Shown piece by piece: positions 38,055 to 46,690 of a stretch of DNA of 64,000 bases; the stretch's first letter is position 1; each line of letters starts with the position of its first letter. The DNA comes from Candidatus Saccharimonadota bacterium. Its GTDB lineage: Bacteria > Patescibacteriota > Saccharimonadia > Saccharimonadales > Saccharimonadaceae. A program made the position numbers and the translations under genes. The DNA is taken from assembly GCA_030531645.1 (NCBI GenBank), contig JAUNNB010000001.1, forward strand, positions 124,001 through 188,000. Direction: 5' to 3'. The notes beneath the pieces are model-generated. The model was not told the origin of the DNA. It searched no databases and saw only the letters and a list, made by a program, of their open reading frames with translations.

Positions 38055-38804
38055 ATGAAGCGCAAAATTATTTCTGGCGCTGTGATTGGCGCCGCAATTT
38101 TGATATACGCTGTGGCGTCTTGTCGGGGCTGGGTCTCCGAGTACGCCTCTAACATTTTTGCTAGAGGCGCCAGTATCTTTTGTCTTACCATGGCTTATAT
38201 TGAATCGGCACATGCTGCAACAAAAATGAGTATGGAAGATGAAGTAGTGATCTTTACTCAATCGGAGCTAATTAATATTCTACTATGTCTAGTGTTTTGT
38301 CTTTTGGAAAACACGGCAATTATTATCGCGATTCTTTTAATCATAGCAAGCGGAAATCTTTTAACATTTCGTGACTTCTTAATAGTGATTGTGATCTGTT
38401 GCTCAACTGATTTTGGTGCCGGCGTGTTTGGATATCTCTTTGGAAAGCATAATCCTAAGTTCTTATCGCGCATTTCGCCCAACAAAACTATTGAGGGATT
38501 TATTTTCGGAATGTTATTCTCCAGTCTTATGTCCATCATAATAGTTCCTACTCTGGGTGGCTATTCAATGTTTGGGACATTGAAACTTGTTGCCATTATG
38601 AGCCCGCTCGCCATTGCAGGCGACTTGCTTGCTTCACTGGCAAAAAGGTGCTATCGGATGAAGGATTCTGGCGAGAAGCTGTCGCTTATCCCAGTTTTCA
38701 GAATCTTGGAGTGGCCACTCAAATATCACGGAGGATATCTTGATCGCATGGATTCTATTACCTTTGGTATTTTATGTATCACGCTCTTCAAATCTCAGAT
38801 GTAA
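38055..38804 (+). CDS. cdsA: Phosphatidate cytidylyltransferase
   Basis: Makes CDP-diacylglycerol for phospholipid synthesis. The protein has 249 residues with about seven membrane helices. The family signature is present as SLAKRCYRMKDSG followed, after a stretch of about 15 residues, by KYHGGYLDRMDS; SPNKTIEGFIFG precedes it. I place the start at the ATG 38055, 6 bases after AGGGGG, instead of an in-frame start at 38013. Separated from uppS, its common neighbour elsewhere. Confidence 0.9.
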   Translation: MKRKIISGAVIGAAILIYAVASCRGWVSEYASNIFARGASIFCLTMAYIESAHAATKMSMEDEVVIFTQSELINILLCLVFCLLENTAIIIAILLIIASGNLLTFRDFLIVIVICCSTDFGAGVFGYLFGKHNPKFLSRISPNKTIEGFIFGMLFSSLMSIIIVPTLGGYSMFGTLKLVAIMSPLAIAGDLLASLAKRCYRMKDSGEKLSLIPVFRILEWPLKYHGGYLDRMDSITFGILCITLFKSQM

Positions 38805-38814
38805 GTTTTTACTT

Positions 38815-38841
38815 GACCATCCGCTCGCGGGTGGTCTTTTT
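38815..38841 (+). terminator. Intrinsic terminator of cdsA
   Basis: GACCATCCG pairs with CGGGTGGTC around CTCG, followed by TTTTT. Confidence 0.85.
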
Positions 38842-38850
38842 ACTCCAATG

Positions 38851-38859
38851 TGCTATAAT
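38851..38859 (+). promoter_or_regulatory. Extended -10 promoter, leaderless type, for the gene at 38866
   Basis: TGC-TATAAT ends 6 bases before the ATG at 38866. Confidence 0.65.
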
Positions 38860-38865
38860 AGGCTT

Positions 38866-39177
38866 ATGTGGGATAAAAAGAACGAAGACGAACTTAACTA
38901 TATCCTGAAAGATTTTGATGATATTCCTTACTTGGCGCTTGAGAGCTCATCTATGGTGACCCCAGAGCACCGTTTTTATAAGTTGCACGATGACAATGAT
39001 CAAGTTTACGGCATCCTAACCGGTGAGTTCATGGGCGATTTGCTTCGTATCGCGCAAGACATTGAATATAATACTGATTTTGCTGTTGAAAAATGGTTCT
39101 ATTCCCGTGTGGGACAATCTGAAACTCAGTTTTTTGAGGGGAACGAATACGCCGTCTGTTTGCTTGTACAGCGATAA
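38866..39177 (+). CDS. Small hypothetical protein
   Basis: A 103-residue acidic soluble protein starting MWDKKNEDELNYILKDFDD. No known motif; YKLHDDNDQVYGILTGEF and VEKWFYSRV suggest a small mixed alpha/beta fold. Start is set by the -10 box and by the loss of an upstream terminator: an in-frame extension back to 38740 would run through cdsA and its terminator. It precedes mnmA by 18 bases, which has its own promoter. Confidence 0.6.
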   Translation: MWDKKNEDELNYILKDFDDIPYLALESSSMVTPEHRFYKLHDDNDQVYGILTGEFMGDLLRIAQDIEYNTDFAVEKWFYSRVGQSETQFFEGNEYAVCLLVQR

Positions 39178-39179
39178 TA

Positions 39180-39188
39180 TGGTATAAT
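39180..39188 (+). promoter_or_regulatory. Extended -10 promoter, leaderless type, for mnmA
   Basis: TGG-TATAAT ends 7 bases before the ATG at 39196. The T of TGG is just after the previous stop codon. Confidence 0.65.
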
Positions 39189-39195
39189 ATATAGT

Positions 39196-40305
39196 ATGAA
39201 AACAGTCTATCTCGGCATGTCTGGAGGTGTTGATTCCTCCGTTTCCGCAGTCCTCTTAAAGGAGGCTGGTTATCGCGTGGTTGGGGTTTATATGAAAAAT
39301 TGGAGCCGAGATTTGCCAGGAATGAAATGCCCATGGGCTGACGATCTGTCCGACGCTAAGCGTGTTGCCACTAAACTTGGAATCGATTTTGAAGTCTTTG
39401 ATTTTGAGAAAGAGTACAAACAAAAAGTTGTTGATTATATGCTGGACGAATTTAAGAAAGGCAACACTCCGAATCCGGATGTAATGTGTAATGAGGAGAT
39501 TAAGTTCAAACTCTTCTATGATATCGCTATGTCTAAAGGTGCCGATATGATTGCCACTGGCCATTATGCACAAATTACTGATGGCGAATTGGCTAGGGCA
39601 GTTGACGAAAATAAAGACCAAACATATTTCCTCTACCGTATTTCGCAGGATGCTATTGAACATACGATTTTCCCAATTGGTCATATGTTAAAGCCTGATG
39701 TGAAGAAATTTGCCGAAGAACATGGCCTCGCCAACGCTTACAAAAAAGAATCTATGGGCGTATGCTTTGTGGGCGAAGTCGGAATGAAAGATTTCTTGAA
39801 AACATACCTTGAAGAATCTGGCGAAGCCGGGATCTATATTCGCCCAGGCGAAATTAAAGATGCAGATACCGGTGAAGTCTTAGGAATGCATGATGGCGCT
39901 ATTTTCGTAACTCTAGGCCAACGCCATGGCTTGGATGTTGGCGGTGGCTTGCCATATTATGTTACTGGAAAAGATATGGCGAAAAATGAGGTTTATGTTT
40001 CTAAGGACTTGAATAGTAAAGACTTATGGACTAATGAAATTAAGATTCGCGACGGATTCTTCCGTCTAGGACCTATCGACACCGATACATTAAATGGTAT
40101 GCCTGTCCAAGTTCGTCTACGCCACCGTGCTCCGCTTATTCCAGCTCGCATTGAATTAACATGTTGGAAGCATGGACGCCTAACTCATCTCAAAGAAGTT
40201 CATGCTACTCTGAAATTTGACAAGCCTATCAAACGCCCAGCCCCAGGTCAGTCTGCAGTTATCTATGATGATGAAATTTGTCTTGGCGGTGGTATCGTAG
40301 TATAA
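39196..40305 (+). CDS. mnmA: tRNA 2-thiouridine synthase MnmA
   Basis: Thiolates U34 of tRNA for Lys, Glu and Gln. The protein has 369 residues. The PP-loop GMSGGVDSSVS (8-18), the catalytic Cys in NPDVMCNEEIKF, the TGHYAQI block and the second Cys in MGVCFVGE are present, followed by the beta-barrel domain. The sulfur donor genes are not nearby. Its stop codon lies inside the -10 box of the next gene. Confidence 0.95.
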   Translation: MKTVYLGMSGGVDSSVSAVLLKEAGYRVVGVYMKNWSRDLPGMKCPWADDLSDAKRVATKLGIDFEVFDFEKEYKQKVVDYMLDEFKKGNTPNPDVMCNEEIKFKLFYDIAMSKGADMIATGHYAQITDGELARAVDENKDQTYFLYRISQDAIEHTIFPIGHMLKPDVKKFAEEHGLANAYKKESMGVCFVGEVGMKDFLKTYLEESGEAGIYIRPGEIKDADTGEVLGMHDGAIFVTLGQRHGLDVGGGLPYYVTGKDMAKNEVYVSKDLNSKDLWTNEIKIRDGFFRLGPIDTDTLNGMPVQVRLRHRAPLIPARIELTCWKHGRLTHLKEVHATLKFDKPIKRPAPGQSAVIYDDEICLGGGIVV

Positions 40306-40306
40306 T
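40301..40306 (+). promoter_or_regulatory. -10 box, leaderless type, for the DUF1704 gene; contains the mnmA stop
   Basis: TATAAT ends 8 bases before the ATG at 40315. The TAA at 40303-40305 is at the same time the stop codon of mnmA. Confidence 0.55.
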
Positions 40307-40314
40307 ACTCTCAA

Positions 40315-41649
40315 ATGGAGAGGTTAGAATCTACGGAAAATCTTGAATCTGCCGAGCAGAAATCTTTTGATGAAATTTTGTCCGAAGTTGACGAGACACA
40401 TACTAGTGTTTTACGCAGCTTGAAAGTTACTCGACCAGAAGCGAAAGGCGAGTTTTTGAGCGACCCTAGCCTCGAACATCCGAATAATACCCGTGATAAT
40501 TTAGATCCAGATGATGCTGTTGCTAAGCTAAACAAAATTGCAGGTATAGAAAGTTCTCTTGATACGATGGAGATTTCCGATAAGCAACGCCAAGCTATCG
40601 AATTATCACTAGAAGACAATAAGCAAAGCAACTTATTCATTCTAGCCTGTGCTAATTATAATGAAAATCCATCCGAAGAAGCTCGCGAGATGTATCTCAC
40701 AGCCGGCGAGGCGCTTTACGGAAAGCCAGATGAGGATACATTCTGGGTATTGTTTAACGAAGATCTAGAAAAAGCTCGCGTTAATGCTGAAGAGCAAGGA
40801 ATGATGAATGAATATAATGAGCTCACGGGGCTTATTGGCGAGATAAAACATCCAGAAGTTGAACGCTTTGTACCAAAGTCGGAAACTGTTTCGCGCATGC
40901 ATGAAATGGTAGAAGATTTTTATGGCCCGCTTTTTGAAAAAATCCCAGAAGATAAAGATGAATTTACAATCGAGGAAGCTGCTGAGATTGCCAATAGTAT
41001 TTTCGCTGAATTCTTGCCAGAAGATTCAAAATGGCACGCTGTAGTTTCAGAAAATGCTACCGCCGCTAGTGTTTCGCAAGAAACTTTCACTGTTTCATTC
41101 CCAGGCCGACGCGCACTTGGTAATTATGATAGACAAAGTTTGAAACGCATCCTGGTTCATGAAGTTGGAACTCATGCTATGCGTGGCATTCCATACGAGG
41201 AAGCTAAATCTGGAATGTTCCGCACTGGAGTTCCTGGTTACGAAGAGTTTGAAGAGGGTCTTGCTAAAGTGATGGAGCAGGCAGTCGATGGCGAATATTC
41301 CGAAACGCCAGTGCCTAGGCTTCGATATATCTGCTCTGGACTTGCGAATTATAAATGCGGTAATTTCCGTGAAACCTTTGAAATTCAGAAGCGTTTAGAG
41401 CACTTGGCTTATGGCCGAAAAGACACTCAAGTCTTCGATACAGTCCAACGCGCTTATCGCGGAACTGACGAATTACCTAACAATAAAGACATTGTGTATT
41501 ATAATGGTATTAGCAAAGTGTGGCAATATATCGAGGAACACATTGATGACCCAACACTTTTCGACACTCTGTTCTTGTCTGGGAAGACGAATTTCTTAAT
41601 TGCCGACCACGAGAAAATGAGTTATGAAATAAAAGTAAACGGGATATAA
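40315..41649 (+). CDS. DUF1704 (QEGLA-motif) putative metallopeptidase
   Basis: A 444-residue soluble protein. HEVGTH at 282-287 and EEGLA at 313-317 match the HExxxH and QEGLA motifs of the DUF1704 family, whose bacterial members are annotated as flavohemoglobin expression-modulating and whose animal relatives (KIAA0895/MATCAP) are tubulin tyrosine carboxypeptidases. The expected zinc ligands, His282, His287 and the Glu of EEGLA, are thus present. Function in bacteria is unproven. Followed after 2 bases by the SpoU methyltransferase gene. Confidence 0.75.
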   Translation: MERLESTENLESAEQKSFDEILSEVDETHTSVLRSLKVTRPEAKGEFLSDPSLEHPNNTRDNLDPDDAVAKLNKIAGIESSLDTMEISDKQRQAIELSLEDNKQSNLFILACANYNENPSEEAREMYLTAGEALYGKPDEDTFWVLFNEDLEKARVNAEEQGMMNEYNELTGLIGEIKHPEVERFVPKSETVSRMHEMVEDFYGPLFEKIPEDKDEFTIEEAAEIANSIFAEFLPEDSKWHAVVSENATAASVSQETFTVSFPGRRALGNYDRQSLKRILVHEVGTHAMRGIPYEEAKSGMFRTGVPGYEEFEEGLAKVMEQAVDGEYSETPVPRLRYICSGLANYKCGNFRETFEIQKRLEHLAYGRKDTQVFDTVQRAYRGTDELPNNKDIVYYNGISKVWQYIEEHIDDPTLFDTLFLSGKTNFLIADHEKMSYEIKVNGI

Positions 41650-41651
41650 GT

Positions 41652-42149
41652 ATGGAAGTTATAGTAATACTACACAACATCAGATCAACTTATAATGTCG
41701 GAGCTATCCTTAGGAGCTGTGATGGTTTTGGTGTCAAAAAGGCCATCTTCTCAGGTATTACCCCACGCGTTAACGATGAAAGGCTCGTCCCTAATCTTCG
41801 CGAAAAACTAAATCACCAAATTGCGAAGTCTGCGCTTGGCGCCGAAAGAACTATCAACTGTGCCCCAACTGACAATCTAAAAGATGAGTTTAAGTTCCTT
41901 CGCGACCACGGCTATGTAATTGTTGGTCTCGAAAACAATATTCAGGATAGTCGTCTCGTTAAAATCTCTGAGGTAAAAGAGCATAGCGGCAATCGCATCG
42001 CCCTCATCCTTGGCGAAGAAGTCAAGGGAATTCCAAAAGATCTTTATGGTGACATCGATATCTTTGCAGAAATCCCAATGAAGGGCAAAAAAGAATCCTT
42101 CAATGTATCTGTCGCCACAGGTATAGCTTTATATGAGCTAAACCGCTAA
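41652..42149 (+). CDS. SpoU/TrmH-family RNA 2'-O-methyltransferase
   Basis: A 165-residue SPOUT enzyme methylating ribose in tRNA or rRNA. Motif 1 is NIRSTYNVGAILRSCDGFG (8-26), motif 2 ALILGEEVKGIP, motif 3 IPMKGKKESFNVSVATGIALYE split near the C-terminus, which form the SAM-binding knot. No RNA-binding extension is present, so it is a minimal form like TrmL or a short TrmH. Target not predictable. It lies 2 bases after the DUF1704 gene. Confidence 0.87.
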   Translation: MEVIVILHNIRSTYNVGAILRSCDGFGVKKAIFSGITPRVNDERLVPNLREKLNHQIAKSALGAERTINCAPTDNLKDEFKFLRDHGYVIVGLENNIQDSRLVKISEVKEHSGNRIALILGEEVKGIPKDLYGDIDIFAEIPMKGKKESFNVSVATGIALYELNR

Positions 42150-42154
42150 AAATG

Positions 42155-42163
42155 TGATATAAT
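42155..42163 (+). promoter_or_regulatory. Extended -10 promoter, leaderless type, for alaS
   Basis: TGA-TATAAT ends 7 bases before the ATG at 42171. Confidence 0.65.
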
Positions 42164-42170
42164 ATGTTTT

Positions 42171-44045
42171 ATGAATGCAAATGAAATCCGAACTCGTTTT
42201 TTAGAGTTTCAAAAATCTAATGGCCACGCTGAAATTGCGCCGGCTCCTCTAGTTCTCGAAAATGACCCAACCACCCTCTTTACGGGTTCTGGAATGCAAC
42301 CTCTTTTGCCATACTTGCTTGGTCAGCCTCATCCAGAAGGGAAGCGCTTGACTGACTCACAGCCATCCATGCGTCTTCAGGATATCGAAGATGTTGGCGA
42401 TCCGCGCCATACTACAGTTTTTGAAATGCTTGGCAACTGGTCTCTTGGCGATTATTTCAAAAAAGAACAAATCGAAAACTTCTTTAAATTCCTTACTGAA
42501 ATCGTCGGTCTAGACCCACATAAAATTTATGTAACATGTTTCATTGGTAATGAAAAATATGGTATTCCGCGCGATGACGAAGCTGCTGAAATTTGGCAGG
42601 GCGTTTTCAAAAAAGCCGGTATTGATGCAAAAATCGCAGAGATTGGTTCCGCCGAAAACGGCGACAAACGTGGCATTAAAGAAGGCGAGCGTATCTTCTT
42701 CTACGATGACCATGAAAACTGGTGGAGCCGTGGTGGTGGTATCGAATCTACGCCAATTGGCGATCCTTGTGGCCCTGACTCTGAGGTCTTCTATGATTTC
42801 GGCGAGGACAAGCAAGATGTTGAAAAATACGGTCAATCTCACCCAGCTTCCGATGGTGCTCGCTTTATGGAAATCGGTAACCAAGTCTTTATGCAGTTCC
42901 GCCGCAAAGAGGATGGCAGCTTTGAAGAACTTGAACACAAGAATGTCGACTTTGGTGGTGGCCTCGAGCGTATTGCTGCAGCCAGCATCGATAGTTTTGA
43001 TGTCTTCAAGATTTCATTGCTCAAGCCGATTATCGATAAGCTAGAAGCAATTTCTGGTAAATCTTACGATAACAATACCGATGAGATGCGCATCATTGCT
43101 GATCACCTTCGCGGGGCTTATCTACTTTCTGCGCAAGGTCTTGTTCCATCCAACAAGCAGCAGGGTTATGCTCTTCGCCGTTTGATTCGTCGCGCAGTTT
43201 TGAAGGCACTTGACCTCGGTATTTCCGATAACTTCCTTTCTGAGATTATTCCAATTATCGCTGAAAATTATAAGGAACTTCCAGATAGCATTCTTACAAA
43301 TCGTGCAGATGTCTTGAGTGTTTTGACTAAGGAAGAGCAGAATTTCCGCCACACTATCGCTAAGGGTCTTAAAGTCCTTCATAAGTTCAAGGATAATGGC
43401 CTTACTGGTAAAGAACTCTTTATGCTCCAGGATACTTACGGTTTCCCACTTGAACTTTCCGTCGAAGAGGCATTCAAAGAAAACATTAAACTCAGTGATA
43501 ACTGGCGCGAGGAATTTGACGCTAGTCTTGCTGAACAACGCGAGCGTTCCAAAACTGCCAGCAAGGGCATGTTCAAGGGTGGTCTCGAAGACCAAGGTGA
43601 ACAGACTGTTAAATATCATACTGCCACCCACCTCACTCTCGCAGCCCTTCAACAGCTCATCGACAAAAATATCGAGCAACGCGGCGCTAACTTAACTAGC
43701 GAACGCATGCGCTTTGACTTTAATATCGACCATAAATTGACCGACGAAGAAAAACAGAAGATTGAGGATCAGGTCAATGAATGGATCCAGGCTGATCTTC
43801 CAGTAGTCCACGGCGAATATAAAAAATCATATGCCAAGGACACTCTGAAAGCCCACGGTCAGTTCTGGGAAAAATATCCAGACAACCTCACGGTCTATAC
43901 GATTGGTGATTTTGATAATCCAGTTTCTCGCGAAATTTGTGGTGGCCCACATGTTGAACATACCGGTGTTCTTGGTCACTATAAAATCGTTAAGGAAGAA
44001 TCATCTTCCGCAGGGGTTCGTCGCATAAAAGCCATTCTAGAATAA
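42171..44045 (+). CDS. alaS: Alanyl-tRNA synthetase lacking the C-terminal domain
   Basis: Charges tRNA-Ala. The protein has 624 residues against about 875 in E. coli. The class II catalytic domain (start RTRFLEFQKSNGHAEI, GMQPLLPYL, motif 2 region with FEMLGNWSLGDYFKKE), the tRNA-recognition helical part and the editing domain (HTATH at 483-487, CGGPH at 590-594) are present. The C-Ala domain is absent and the protein ends soon after the editing domain. Keeping the AlaRS editing site contrasts with the ProRS here, which lost its own. Confidence 0.94.
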   Translation: MNANEIRTRFLEFQKSNGHAEIAPAPLVLENDPTTLFTGSGMQPLLPYLLGQPHPEGKRLTDSQPSMRLQDIEDVGDPRHTTVFEMLGNWSLGDYFKKEQIENFFKFLTEIVGLDPHKIYVTCFIGNEKYGIPRDDEAAEIWQGVFKKAGIDAKIAEIGSAENGDKRGIKEGERIFFYDDHENWWSRGGGIESTPIGDPCGPDSEVFYDFGEDKQDVEKYGQSHPASDGARFMEIGNQVFMQFRRKEDGSFEELEHKNVDFGGGLERIAAASIDSFDVFKISLLKPIIDKLEAISGKSYDNNTDEMRIIADHLRGAYLLSAQGLVPSNKQQGYALRRLIRRAVLKALDLGISDNFLSEIIPIIAENYKELPDSILTNRADVLSVLTKEEQNFRHTIAKGLKVLHKFKDNGLTGKELFMLQDTYGFPLELSVEEAFKENIKLSDNWREEFDASLAEQRERSKTASKGMFKGGLEDQGEQTVKYHTATHLTLAALQQLIDKNIEQRGANLTSERMRFDFNIDHKLTDEEKQKIEDQVNEWIQADLPVVHGEYKKSYAKDTLKAHGQFWEKYPDNLTVYTIGDFDNPVSREICGGPHVEHTGVLGHYKIVKEESSSAGVRRIKAILE

Positions 44046-44057
44046 GCATATAAACTA

Positions 44058-44066
44058 TGCTATAAT
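44058..44066 (+). promoter_or_regulatory. Extended -10 promoter of the CapA-like gene
   Basis: TGC-TATAAT; transcript start near 44073 leaves about 22 bases with AAAGAGG before the ATG at 44095, a leader-bearing case. Confidence 0.6.
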
Positions 44067-44094
44067 TGTAAAAAGGGTTATATAAAGAGGTAAA

Positions 44095-45693
44095 ATGACG
44101 AAAGTTCTTAAGAAAGGTCGCATCGCAATACTCGCAATTGTGCTTGTTTATGTGGCGATTATGACATGCATTATCTTAAAAAGCATTAATCGCACGAAAG
44201 AATCGGACGATATCCGTTTCTCGTTCGATAAATCCGTCACGGATGAAGAGCGTTCGCTCATTACTAGTAGCTATGGTAGCACGAATCCGTCTAGCAATAA
44301 GGTCGTGCGCATTTCTGCTTCAACCCAAAGCTATGCGTACACCGAGAGCGAGAATACTCTGCTAATTAAAATTTCTGTACCAGTGGTTGATATGTATAGC
44401 GATATACTTAATATTACATCTGCTGAAGCGGATCTTTGTGCTAACAACACCGCCAGCGAGAATTCTAACAAAGATAACAAGATTAATTGTAAATTCGTTG
44501 ACCTTGCATATCTCACGCCAAGTTCTCGCCTAGTTAGTATTGATAACAAATACTTCCTCGATGATTTTAATGCCGGTGCAATTTTTCGCGTTATCGAAGT
44601 TTCTGCTGATGACAAAGAGATTGAGACTGCTACTCTCGACAAATTGCATCAAGCCTTTAGCAGTATGAATTATTCTATGAATAATGTCACAGGCAAAACC
44701 TTCAGTATCGCTCAGACTGGTGTTACGGCTATCTCTCGCGCCATGACTACATATCTCAATAATAAGGCTGGTGGTAAAGGTGGATTCTTTGCTGAAAAAA
44801 TCGCTAGCTTCCTTAACAAAAAAGACATTACCCATATTAGCAATGAAGTAAGCTTTGCTGATGGCTGCCAGGGTGGCGATACGACTTTGCAACTTTGTGC
44901 AGATTGGCGCACCATTGATACTATTACTGCTATTGGCACTGATATTGTGGAGCTCACCGGCAATCACAATAATGACTATGGTGCCAGCAGCAACATAGCT
45001 ACTATCGAAAAGTATGAGAGCCTCGGCATGAAGACTTATGGCGGTGGTAAGACTGAAGAAATTGCTCAAAAACCAATCCGCATTACAACTTCAAATACTG
45101 CAGATGAAAAACTAAGTATCATTGAAAATGCTAAAGGCGCCAACATTACAATGCTAGCGTATAACGAAAGCACCAGCACTAAGGCTAATGGTCAGCTTGC
45201 TGATGGTGAACGCCCAGGTGCCAACGGCTACGTCGAAGCTATTGCTCGCGCTGATATTAAGGCGGCTAAGGAACGCGGCGACTTCGTAATTGTGGATGTC
45301 CAGTTTGCAGAGTGTTATTGCTACCCTGGCGATGGTAATGAATACCCAGATTGTGACTATCCAATCAACGGCCAGCAGAGTCTCTTCCGCGGACTTATCG
45401 ATATGGGTGCCGATATGGTAGTCGGAACTCAGGCTCACCAACCACAGACCTTTGAGCGCTATAAAGATGGTGTCATTTACTACGGTCTAGGTAATCTCTT
45501 CTTCGATCAGATTAGTTGGGCAGACACTATGAAGAGCCTCATCTTGACACACTACTTTATTAATGGTAAATATGTTCAGACTCGTATTACACCTACAATC
45601 TATGACGATAACTTCCAAACAGAGTTAATGGAAGAAAAAGACGCCGAAAAATACATCAAACGCCTCATTAAAGCCAGTGATAGAGGGGAATAA
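44095..45693 (+). CDS. CapA-like membrane-anchored metallophosphatase
   Basis: A 532-residue protein with an N-terminal signal anchor (about 9-29). The C-terminal part (about 250-530) is a PGA_cap/CapA domain of the calcineurin-like fold: ELTGNHNNDYG holds the family His/Asn motif, FVIVDVQFAECY and MVVGTQAHQPQTFERY give further metal ligands, and YGLGNLFFDQ closes it. Such proteins act in poly-gamma-glutamate or capsule anchoring in Bacillus. The N-terminal 220 residues are a separate, unassigned extracellular domain with some Cys. No capB or capC is near. Confidence 0.8.
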   Translation: MTKVLKKGRIAILAIVLVYVAIMTCIILKSINRTKESDDIRFSFDKSVTDEERSLITSSYGSTNPSSNKVVRISASTQSYAYTESENTLLIKISVPVVDMYSDILNITSAEADLCANNTASENSNKDNKINCKFVDLAYLTPSSRLVSIDNKYFLDDFNAGAIFRVIEVSADDKEIETATLDKLHQAFSSMNYSMNNVTGKTFSIAQTGVTAISRAMTTYLNNKAGGKGGFFAEKIASFLNKKDITHISNEVSFADGCQGGDTTLQLCADWRTIDTITAIGTDIVELTGNHNNDYGASSNIATIEKYESLGMKTYGGGKTEEIAQKPIRITTSNTADEKLSIIENAKGANITMLAYNESTSTKANGQLADGERPGANGYVEAIARADIKAAKERGDFVIVDVQFAECYCYPGDGNEYPDCDYPINGQQSLFRGLIDMGADMVVGTQAHQPQTFERYKDGVIYYGLGNLFFDQISWADTMKSLILTHYFINGKYVQTRITPTIYDDNFQTELMEEKDAEKYIKRLIKASDRGE

Positions 45694-45697
45694 TTAA

Positions 45698-45737
45698 CTA
45701 AAAAATCCACTACTTTATACTATACTTGATTTTTTAG
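45698..45737 (+). repeat. A/T-rich perfect inverted repeat (possible terminator)
   Basis: CTAAAAAATC (45698-45707) pairs with GATTTTTTAG (45728-45737), 10 bp, with a 20-base spacer. It follows the CapA-like gene and lies just before the promoter of the next gene. A pure A/T-rich stem with such a loop is a weak terminator at best. Confidence 0.5.
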
Positions 45738-45745
45738 CCAATCTG

Positions 45746-45754
45746 TGGTATAAT
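45746..45754 (+). promoter_or_regulatory. Extended -10 promoter, leaderless type, for the gene at 45761
   Basis: TGG-TATAAT ends 6 bases before the ATG at 45761. Upstream TTTTTAGCCAATCTG repeats the block before rpsB (9736-9750) nearly base for base. Confidence 0.65.
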
Positions 45755-45760
45755 GGAAGT

Positions 45761-46663
45761 ATGGATAATGTTGCGTGGCAAAAAGAAAAAACAGAGTATC
45801 TTATTGATACTTTTTCACGCAGCAAGGAAAATAAATACGAAAATTACATCGTAAATGCCCTCTACCAGAGAATTGGTTTGCCTGATCTAAGGCCAGTAGC
45901 TAAGGCTTTTGTACGCTCTAAGAATGAAGTATACCACGAAACATCTCTTTATTTCCCACAAGTAAATATCTCTGTTAAAGTTCTAAGCGAAGAAACTCCA
46001 GCAGAAATTAAGGATGAAACCGAGCTGTCATTAGAAATCTTTGATTGTCTCAGCCCAGATGAAACCAGACCGGATTTCGAAGAATATGAATTTGAAGCCG
46101 ACCTCGGATTTGCCGAGCTTACTGAAAAGATTGATACTCTCGCATTGATTATCAAGAAAGCCTGGAATAATATTCCAAGCAACAGGAAGACTTGGGAACA
46201 TGCAGAATCCGCAGAAGAATATTATGTAAGTAGAGATATGGTGAACTCATCAGATCCAGTTATCTTCGATAATGTTGAGGAAGCCTGCAATATACTCTTT
46301 AATTCTCAGTTTGAAGACAAGTTTACCGGATTCAAATATCTTAAAATTGATGGCAACAACGAATATAGCCATACCGTTTGGCGCCCAAGTATTGCTGTTC
46401 CAGAGGAAGAAACTGGCAACTACATTACTACATTTGAAGGCGATGAAATCAAGGAGACTCTCCCTATCTATGAGGCTAAGCCAAAAACAGAGAAGGATAA
46501 GCTCCCACGCATTACTTTTATTAAGGTAACTGATCCAGAAACGAAGAAGGAAGGCTATCGTTTCGCTGGTGTATATCAGTGGTTCTCAGAGTATGATGCC
46601 GTTGTAAATCGCGTCAACATCTACAAACGAACCAAGACTTCCTTCCCGATACTAGAAAAATAA
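45761..46663 (+). CDS. Hypothetical protein of unknown function
   Basis: A 300-residue acidic soluble protein. No known motif. The first 65 residues are helical and end in YHETSLYFPQVNISVKVL; the middle is Glu-rich; the C-terminal end (EGYRFAGVYQWFSEYDAV and VNRVNIYKRTKTSFPI) looks like a beta-sheet ending a fold, faintly like the C-terminal YRF-GV-K pattern in some DNA-modification-linked endonucleases. I do not regard that as evidence for such a role. Single gene before uvrA. Confidence 0.55.
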   Translation: MDNVAWQKEKTEYLIDTFSRSKENKYENYIVNALYQRIGLPDLRPVAKAFVRSKNEVYHETSLYFPQVNISVKVLSEETPAEIKDETELSLEIFDCLSPDETRPDFEEYEFEADLGFAELTEKIDTLALIIKKAWNNIPSNRKTWEHAESAEEYYVSRDMVNSSDPVIFDNVEEACNILFNSQFEDKFTGFKYLKIDGNNEYSHTVWRPSIAVPEEETGNYITTFEGDEIKETLPIYEAKPKTEKDKLPRITFIKVTDPETKKEGYRFAGVYQWFSEYDAVVNRVNIYKRTKTSFPILEK

Positions 46664-46672
46664 CGCATTTTG

Positions 46673-46681
46673 TGGTATAAT
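46673..46681 (+). promoter_or_regulatory. Extended -10 promoter, leaderless type, for uvrA
   Basis: TGG-TATAAT ends 9 bases before the ATG at 46691. An in-frame TTG at 46670 lies before this box and cannot be the start of this transcript. Confidence 0.65.
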
Positions 46682-46690
46682 TTCCAAGAT

